64,000 nt of DNA from Thozetella sp. PMI_491 (lineage: Eukaryota > Ascomycota > Sordariomycetes > Chaetosphaeriales > Chaetosphaeriaceae). The stretch's first letter is position 1. Every line of letters begins with the position of its first letter. The stretch spans positions 124,001-188,000 of the forward strand of contig MU270027.1 in NCBI GenBank assembly GCA_021432635.1, in the 5' to 3' direction. The position numbers and the translations under genes were made by a program. Shown in pieces: positions 56,959 through 64,000 of the stretch. A model generated the notes under the pieces. The model was not told where the DNA came from, searched no databases, and worked only from the letters and a program-made list of their open reading frames with translations.

Positions 56959-57694
56959 CCGGCCCCGAGAGAGAGGAGGAGGAAGAGCAATAAAGATGGA
57001 TTGGAGGCGGCGTCTGAGATTGATATATGGAGATCTATATATATACCCACTCCTGCGGTTTGGCTTGTAAGCTTGGAAGATGCATGAGAGAGCAGGAGCA
57101 TGGGCTGGCGTTGGGGTTTCAAGTCTTCCAGCCAATATCTGGGCCAAGGCTCGATCAGAAATACCGAACACAGAGAGATAACAGATTCTTAATAGATACT
57201 AATACTGCCCATGTCTTCTTAGCTTACGAATGCCTGCATGAACGTTAACCATATTCTCTTGCTCCCTGTGAGACGAGACCGGAAGGATCGTTGCAAGAAC
57301 GTGCGGCCAGCAGCGAGAGCACATAGGGTATAACTTAATAATATATTTGCGTCGTATCATAATGGATCACCACAGCCGTTACGTTCATATCCCGTTCTCC
57401 TTAACACCGAATCCCTTATATGGGAGGCAATGGCATCCTCTAATCTGCATATCCATGCAGCCCTAATGCCTTTCTTCCACCAAAATTAGACACCATACCC
57501 TTCCATCATTGCGCCTCATGTTGCCCGGTCTAGGATAAGTTTGACCAGGCTGCTAGGTTCCTAGCCATCCTCCGGCCCAATGGCAACACCTTCCTTCGAG
57601 CTGCCGCACAGTCGACTCTGAATGCGACATAGCCCTAGGGAGTATAATTCTCGGCGCAGTAGCGAGCTCTCGGTTCCGCTGCATAGGTCCGTCC
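56959..57694. other. No gene recognised; convergent 3' regions
   Basis: About 0.74 kb between convergent genes, with an AT-rich stretch and (TA)n at about 57035-57047. It probably holds both polyadenylation regions. Confidence 0.6.
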
Positions 57695-59399
57695 TCAGAC
57701 CAGTATGTCGACTTCCACCACTCCGCCCCGAGACCGCCACCAGTAGACCTCACGCACAGCAGAATCCCAATCTGCCTGGCTACTGATGTGGCAGTGCTTG
57801 CTCGCCGTATGGATCATAACGATCGGCGAGTATCCTGCTGCCTCTAACGACGACTTGAGGTATGCATATGCACCTGCGGAGAGCTCATGGTTGGAATGCT
57901 GGTAGACGGTGGGAGCGCTTAGATCCACACCTGTGATCCTGTCCTTGACATAAACGCGGTAAGTGAGCTCGGCGTCGTCCGGGACTTCGACGGCGCCGGT
58001 TTCTTCGGACGGCGATTGCTGGATCCTCTGCTTGTTGGTTGCAACGTTCCGAACAAGGGCGTCCAAAAGGGCTGGTCCGTCTCCACGGGGCTGCGGCGTG
58101 ACGCTTGGATTGCGGCTTGACGTGTCTGAGGTTACGGAGGCGACAGACTCAGATCCCCACCGTTCTTTTTTCTTCCACGCCTGGTTCCGCAAGATCTGCT
58201 TCTCCGTCCGGATTACTTTGTGGAGGAATGCCGTGAAGTTGAGAGTAATCAACGTGGAATCAGCTGGCCAGAAAAGCTTTCTAGTGGTCGCTGTCGCGCA
58301 GTGCCTGCCGAACCAGGTCTCGCCCCATCCCTCCGCGCTGAGGATGTGGAGTGCCGTTCTGACGAGAGATTCCTTGCCCTTGGAAGTGCTGGCCTCGCTA
58401 CTCTCGCTGACAAGGACATCAAACGGCGAGTTACGCAGATAGGTTTTCAGAGCTTTGCCCAACTTCTTACCTTCCGGCAAGTTCAGTTCAAGGCGAGTAT
58501 ACAGCTCGTTCATTTTGGTCGTGTTCTCTGCGGCACGCATTTCATTAGCATCAAGCCCTAATAGAATCAAAGGCAAAGGGAGGGGTTGGCTTACGGAAGA
58601 AGATAAAGGGGGCGAGCATCTCGGCCTTGGCCTCCTCGAGATCAATTCGTCTAGGAGGGCGCAGGCGGCCACGAGTGTAAGTTTTGGCATAGCGGTTGCC
58701 GGGTATCAGCTTCGGATCAAGTCCAAGGCCTTCGTGATCGCCAAAATGCGGACTGGTACTATTAACGTCTTGATCTTGCAACAGCTCCCACTCCATCAGT
58801 GCCTCAAGCTCGGCTTCTTCGTCCTCCGAAGCTTGGGTCGACGCAGTGGGGCTTAGGTGAGTAAGGTGTTGGGTACTAACCACAGAGCTTCCTGAAGTGT
58901 GCCCATCCTGACGAGATAAAAGGACGTCAGGAGGGTCAGGAACAGTGGGAGTCCTGCGAGGAGGAGATGGTTCAGAGAGGGGCCGAGACGGCAGAGCCAG
59001 AGAGAGCGCCGTTAAGGATTGGTCGCTCTCAGTGGGACCTGTCCGCGTCGGAAGTGTCACGCGACTCATCCGAGGAGAGGGCAGTGCCTCGGCCTCTATA
59101 GCTCCACGCAGTGTCAGAAGCGAAGTGCTTTCAGGGATGCCCTCCGGCGACGGCAGAGCCACGGAGGGAAGAGACAGTTTAGTTGCTGGCTGGCTCACCG
59201 TAGACTGTTGGAGCGATGGCTCGGGTGTCAAGTCCGGCTCGGCAGATCCCTCAGCGAGCATGGCGGCGAGTTCGGCCTCAAGTCCGCCGTCCTCCCAGAT
59301 GTTGTCATGATCCTTACCATAGCCGCCGAAGAGAGACTCGGAATCGCTGACATCTCCGTCATCACCAAAGAGGGAGTCATGGTCTGATGTTGCCTCCAT
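57695..59399 (-). CDS. Acidic fungal protein of unknown function
   Basis: Two exons on the complement, 59399-58595 and 58527-57695, give 545 aa. The 67-nt intron has a GTAAGC donor, a GCTAATG branch point and a CCGCAG acceptor. The first ~270 residues are acidic and Ser/Thr/Pro-rich, opening with DHDSLFGDDGDVSDSESLFG. Repeated Asp-Ser-Leu-Phe-Gly units there resemble short linear binding motifs. The second half looks folded: NELYTRLELNLPEGKKLG, then GWGETWFGRHCATATTRKLF, then LNFTAFLHKVIRTEKQILRN, and a C-terminal part with DDAELTYRVYVKDRITGVDL and VYWWRSRGGVVEVDILV. I recognise no domain. The even codon use, clean splice and two-part layout support a real gene. No signal peptide or membrane span; a nuclear or cytosolic adaptor is a guess. 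Confidence 0.75.
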
Positions 59400-62300
59400 A
59401 GCATCGGTTGACACGTTCTAAGATATGGGGATCGATCTGGATGGCCGTGGAAAGGATGTGGCCGTTTGGCTTGTTGGCGCCACCGCTGTCGCTTCGTCTT
59501 GCAGTACACGTGGTGGATGCCGTCGTACACGATGTCTGCCAGTACAAGGATGGCCTGGGGCGGTTCGGGCGGTTGGAATCGAGGATAGAACCGTGACGTC
59601 TGGCCCGAGGAAAGGGATTTCAGGCAGTCTCACGTTGTTCAGCAGCGGGCGCTGGCGACGTGCCTGCTTGATGAGCACGAGCTCTTCCTAGCCAGTCAAG
59701 AAAATGGAGAGACAGGCACAGGTGAAGCTGGTCGCAGCAAGCACCAAGCAGGGACTTGGAGGCGTCCTGACTGCGAGGCTGGCTCGACTGAGGATTGAGG
59801 ATGAATCACTGATGATGCGGAGAAGGATCCAGGCTCCAGCCCTGATGACTCTGAAAAGCTGAGGCGGCGTGCTGCTGCAGGTTTGCTATTAGCTGTGGTC
59901 GCGTGGCCCGTGCAATTGACCCACCCGATCCAACCATCGGCCTCCTGTGGGGCTCAATGTCGACAGGCTCCCTGCTTTACGTGCTGAAACCTACAGTACA
60001 ACATATCGGCACCAGAGCTCATTACGCTTCATATTGTGTCCAGCATCTGTTGGAAATCTAAAACATCCTCCATTGACCCGTAGAGGTTTCAAATCATTCC
60101 CCGATGACTTGGATGCCAGGGGCATGTGTCCAAGTACCGGTTGACGATCTGGCTCAGTATCTAGGATCCTAGCTTGGACGCAGGAACCTCCGTTTATTTT
60201 ATTTTCTCCAGACATTTCTTTCCGTCAATTTATTTCTTTGCCTTTATGTTGCGGCGCCTTTCGGAGTCCAACTGCATGAGGCCGTAAACTCAGGTAGGTA
60301 AGGATGGAAGGTCCTGCTTGAGATCCCAAGCCCGTCTCAAGTAATGGTTACGTCCTTGCACTCAGTGCCTGGTGCTTATTATCAGAAGAAAGTTCGAGCA
60401 TCTAAGTTAAAGCATTTCTCAATTATATTTCCCTTCGTATCCCTAATTAAGATGTTGTTGTTTGCTGGGCACGTAGGCGCGAGAGTGCCTTTCTCAGAAG
60501 GGACGTCATCGGGAACCTGTCGAACAGCTGTGCGGGTGCCTGGTGAATTATTTTTTTCCTTTTTGACCGGCCAGTAAATCAATGGCTTGGTCAAGCCTTA
60601 TGTGGATGGGTAGACGGGATTCTACTAGTGATCGTAAGGCTCCATGGCATCCAGGGAAACTCTTGAGATTTCAGAGGCCAAAGACTACTTATCAACATTC
60701 CTACAAGCTTTGACATTGCCGAGTAACCACTGGCTCCGGTTAGAGTATTGTACTCGCATAGATCTGAGAGCCTGGTCTTGTTTCTACCTTCCTCGTTTTC
60801 AATCTCGAACACATGCCGAAGCATGACAAGCTCTGGCCAGTTCGTGACACACATCTTCCGCGTTTAAGAGGCCAAGGAATGGTTTATCGTGCTCGCGCTC
60901 TTGATGGCTCAGCTTCTTCAAAGAGGTATAGACTGTGTCAAGCTGTTGGCCCTGGGATGAAGTTCTCTGATGAGCGCTAGGCTTCAGTGTGAATATGTCT
61001 CCTCACGGGAAGTATGAGAGTTTTCATAAAAGAAATCCGAGTTCACGCCGCACAAGGCCAATCAAGCGGTCCGCCAGGAAGCAAGAAAAGAGGAGTAGAA
61101 TGGATTGGCCGGGAGAGTGGCTTCCAAGTCCAATCCCTGAGCTCGGCTACGAGCTGGAAACCGGCTATGAGTTCACACTAACCCACATCATCGACCTTAT
61201 CGCCCAAGTAGTGGCTAGAGGCATTGAACACAGCCAGGAGAACATCTATTCCTGTGCTAACTTTGAACCCATAATGGAAATGGGAAAAGGTTCCACTTGG
61301 TCGGAGATCATGAAACCAATACCGGGAATCCAGCGGTCTACTCGTGGCTAGGCAGGCCGAGGCCAGATGTACCTAGACGACCATGTACTCTGTGTCAAGT
61401 CACAGCAGTAAGAGGGGAAGGAAAATGTCTCCTCCAGCTCGTGGGCTTCAAGGACTTTCCAGTTATGTTCTACTGCACGGCGTATAAGCCGCATGTCCTC
61501 ATGAAGTCCAATAGTATCCGTTTAACACCGGGTTACCATGTCTACACCTCAACAGAACGCATTCAAGTAGTATACTGTATCATTTTTCTTTGGTATATCA
61601 CCCCAGCCTGGTCTCGTGCATCGTTGTTCCTGCCTCCTTGTGTGGTTGGGCTGCAACATGGCTGGTGAGACGTAGCCGCTCGTGACGATGAACTTGTTCT
61701 AGCTGATCACGTCCTCGATAAACAAGGTGCGAAAGGTGCAGGGGATTAGAGGGATGACTAGTCATTCTTGGCGACCTCGGTGTTGGGGGCCTTTTCGTCC
61801 GAGACGTTGAAGGAGATCGGAGGGAGCGTTCTTGTTGCTATCTGGGAGTCTCTTGACCGGCTCGAGTTGGAATATATAAGTAGCTATCCCAACTAGAAGG
61901 ACCAAGGCAGGCGTGGCTTACAGGCCACTGCTCATCTCTGCAAGAAGAGCGCCCCTCTGCTGTGTTGTCATTGAGAAGACAAAGTTTTACACTCACACTC
62001 TTGACCACCTGCTCATAAACAGTGACGATTGATAGAGGAGGAGCCTTTAGGAGCCTACGTCAAGCATAAAAGGTTTCTAGCACGCCTGCCCACTCCTGTT
62101 CCCCTATTGGGGACACACAAATCTTGCCGTGGAGCCATGATTGCAGAAGTTGATGGTCTACTTTGACTGATGCACCATGATGGAGCCAGATGAGAGCAGA
62201 ATAACTCTGAAGGAGAAAACGAGTGCTCTGTAAGAGCTTCGTTATGGAGCATCCGATCACCGGAGCTGTGGTCGGGGCCGGGCAATGTGGGCGGGGGTAT

Positions 62301-62803
62301 AATGGAGGGGCATCCAACCCCCATTGCCTATGGCTCAAGCTGTTGCGTGAAGAGTTCGGGGTTAGGGTTCCCATGCACATTAGGTACCTAAGTACCAAGC
62401 TAGGTTGCTGAAGTTCGGAAGGCGCGCCAGGAGCCGCTAAACAAATAAATACATACAGTACATGTCTTCATGAACTGTGTCCCTCCTCCGCCTAATCCAA
62501 ATAAGAGGCAACTCTACCAGCAACCACTGGCTCTCCAATCGGTCACCCAACTTCGCGCTATTGGGCACTGAGACAGATCTTCACGCAGGGCGGGGCCGAA
62601 ACAACGAAGCAGTATCAGCTCGTTCTTGTCCCATTTGTGGTGAAAAATTCCATAGAGCTGACAAGGGCTGTGCGGGCATGGTGCGAAGCCTCCATAGAAT
62701 GACCCGTTGTGTTTTTATAGATCTTTGAGAAACGAAGAGCAGGAGATAGAACCCTTAGTTTTCTACCTCTCACCCTCGCTTCAACACCGCCCTCTGAGTC
62801 AGA
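59400..62803. other. 3.4 kb without a confident gene
   Basis: Frames at 60989-61351 (+), 61440-61668 (+) and 61757-62060 (-) have protein-like stretches but no family I can name and no complete exon structure. The block may hold a decayed gene, a lineage-specific gene or a degraded element. The right end includes the promoter of the methyltransferase gene. Confidence 0.45.
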
Positions 62804-63618
62804 ATGTCGGAAGAGGACGGCCGCCGGCCTCCTGACTCTCACATCAACACCAAAGATGGGCTGGCTTACTGGCAGAGCATCGATGCGGACGTCAACGGAA
62901 TGCTCGGAGGCTTCCCGCAGGTCTCTAGAATCGACCTTCAGAGCTCGCGCAACCTACTCGCGAAGTTTGGCATCGGGACAAAGCCCGGCTTGTCGAAGGT
63001 GAAGACGGCACTGGAGGGGGGAGCAGGGTAGGGATGGCCGCTGGCGTGACATGCTCGGTGCCTTCGCTAACCGGCTGTCGCAGCATCGGCCGCATCACAG
63101 AGGGCTTGCTCCTCAACGTTGCGGAGCAGGTGGACGTGGTCGAGCCCATCGCCAAGTTCACCGCCAACCTGCAGGGCAAAGCGGGCGTGCGCCATGTCTT
63201 CAACATGGGACTCGAGCAGTGGCAGCCGCGGGACGACGACGTGTACGACCTCATCTGGACGCAGTGGTGCGTCGGCCATCTCACCGACGAGCAGCTAGTG
63301 CAGTACCTGGGCCGGTGCAAGACAGTGCTCCGGCCGGGGAGTGGGCTTCTAGTGCTCAAGGAAAACCTCAGCACCGACCCCAACGACATCTTTGACGAAA
63401 GCGACAGCTCGGTCACAAGGTGAGCGGCGAGACCCGATCAGAACGAGACCCGCGCTGGCGAGCCGGAGAGCTGACACCCCGTTCGCAGAACGGATGAGAA
63501 GTTCCTCGCTCTCATCGCGCAGGCTGGCTTGCGGGTAGTCAAGGCTGAGATCCAGAAGGGCTTCCCTCAGGACCTGTTCCCGGTCAAAATGTACGCGCTG
63601 AAACCTGCCGACACATGA
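62804..63618 (+). CDS. TAE1: Alpha-N-terminal protein methyltransferase (Tae1/NTMT1 family)
   Basis: Three exons (62804-63027, 63084-63419, 63489-63618) give 229 aa. The class I SAM-methyltransferase fold is of the NTMT1 type (PF05891). DSHINTKDGLAYWQSIDADV near the start is the family's opening YW motif. Splicing of exon 1 to 2 restores ALEGGAGIGRITEGLLLNVA (motif I), then VDVVEPIAKF (motif II) and YDLIWTQWCVGHLTDEQLV, whose WTQWCVGHLTD contains the peptide-binding and catalytic residues. VLKENLSTDPNDIFDESDSS matches the substrate-channel segment ending in SVTR. Yeast Tae1/Ntm1 methylates the N-terminal amine of X-Pro-Lys proteins, including ribosomal proteins Rpl12 and Rps25. Cytosolic and nuclear action is expected. 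Length agrees with orthologues. Confidence 0.95.
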
Positions 63619-64000
63619 CGTGTCTCTTGGGGGCCGCCTGCTTTGTGCGTGGAGGTCTGTGGCATGTCAAGTACTTATAGCAAGGCAAAAAGGATGCTGG
63701 AGTGGCTGCCAGGGTCGGGTCATCCGCGACAGTCGGATAGGGCGGTGGCAGGGGAGTAGGAAGGCGGTCAAAGATAAATTAAGACATCTTCTCACTGCAG
63801 GTTATTCGCGCGCCCATGGTCCCGGTGCTATTCCGTCAGATGCAGCAGGGATATAACCTGGCGTCATCTCGCAAGACTATCTCCAAAACGGCAGCTTTGA
63901 TGAGGCGGGGGAGGTGCGCAAATCATATTATGACTAGGTATCTATCACATTGTGACGGAAGGTGGCTTGAGAAGGTCGGTCAAGGTGAATTGAATGAAGC
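63619..64000. other. 3' flank of the methyltransferase gene
   Basis: No gene recognised before the right edge of the window. Confidence 0.6.

Noticed and set aside
58558-58594. 37-nt intron ending at ATTAG in the acidic unknown gene
   Set aside because: Too short and without a branch point; the 67-nt alternative ending at 58528 has GCTAATG and a CAG acceptor and also keeps frame.
62500-62580. On the complement, AAGTTGGGTGACCGATT recalls the 3' part of 5S rRNA
   Set aside because: The match is short and the rest of the molecule cannot be found next to it.

Overview
The window is nuclear DNA of a filamentous ascomycete (Pezizomycotina, most likely Sordariomycetes). Nearly every gene is cut by short introns of about 50-90 nt with GTRNGT donors, CTAAC/CTGAC-type branch points and YAG acceptors. 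Intergenic spaces are long, there are no operons, and fungus-restricted families are present (HsbA, CFEM, fungal PLC, CBM48 proteins, fungal CorA-like channels). One run of N (16963-17338) is an assembly gap inside an ankyrin-repeat gene. Gene models below were spliced by hand, and each stated exon set keeps an open frame.

Left part (1-15.3 kb): gene-poor. It holds a proline-rich conserved fungal protein (-), two predicted surface/secreted proteins (HsbA-type and CFEM-GPI, both -), the INO80 subunit Arp8 (+) and a secreted-looking FMN-dependent alpha-hydroxy-acid dehydrogenase (+).

Accessory part (16-27.7 kb): an ankyrin-repeat protein, probably joined to C-terminal C2HC zinc fingers. Next comes a divergent pair made of a Dal5/Soa1-type MFS transporter (-) and a Bds1/SdsA-type alkylsulfatase (+) sharing a ~0.73 kb promoter. 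An O-methyltransferase-fold gene follows, whose usual catalytic His and Glu are both replaced. The pair reads as a sulfate-ester uptake and hydrolysis module. The adjacent methyltransferase-like protein may be a non-methylating enzyme.

Housekeeping part (28.6-63.6 kb), in order: phospholipase C (+), Iwr1 RNA-polymerase-II import factor (-), CBM48 protein with hydrophobic tail (+), mitochondrial DEAD-box helicase Mrh4 (+), dienelactone-hydrolase family protein (+), NSRP1-type splicing protein (+), Tim13 (-) divergent from an L-type ER/Golgi lectin (+), PKA catalytic subunit with a very long leader (+), CorA-like transporter without the GMN motif (+), LMBR1 membrane protein (+), an unrecognised acidic protein (-), and the alpha-N-terminal methyltransferase Tae1/NTMT1 (+). 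The 59.4-62.8 kb stretch has no confident gene. No tRNA, rRNA, CRISPR or intact transposon was recognised.
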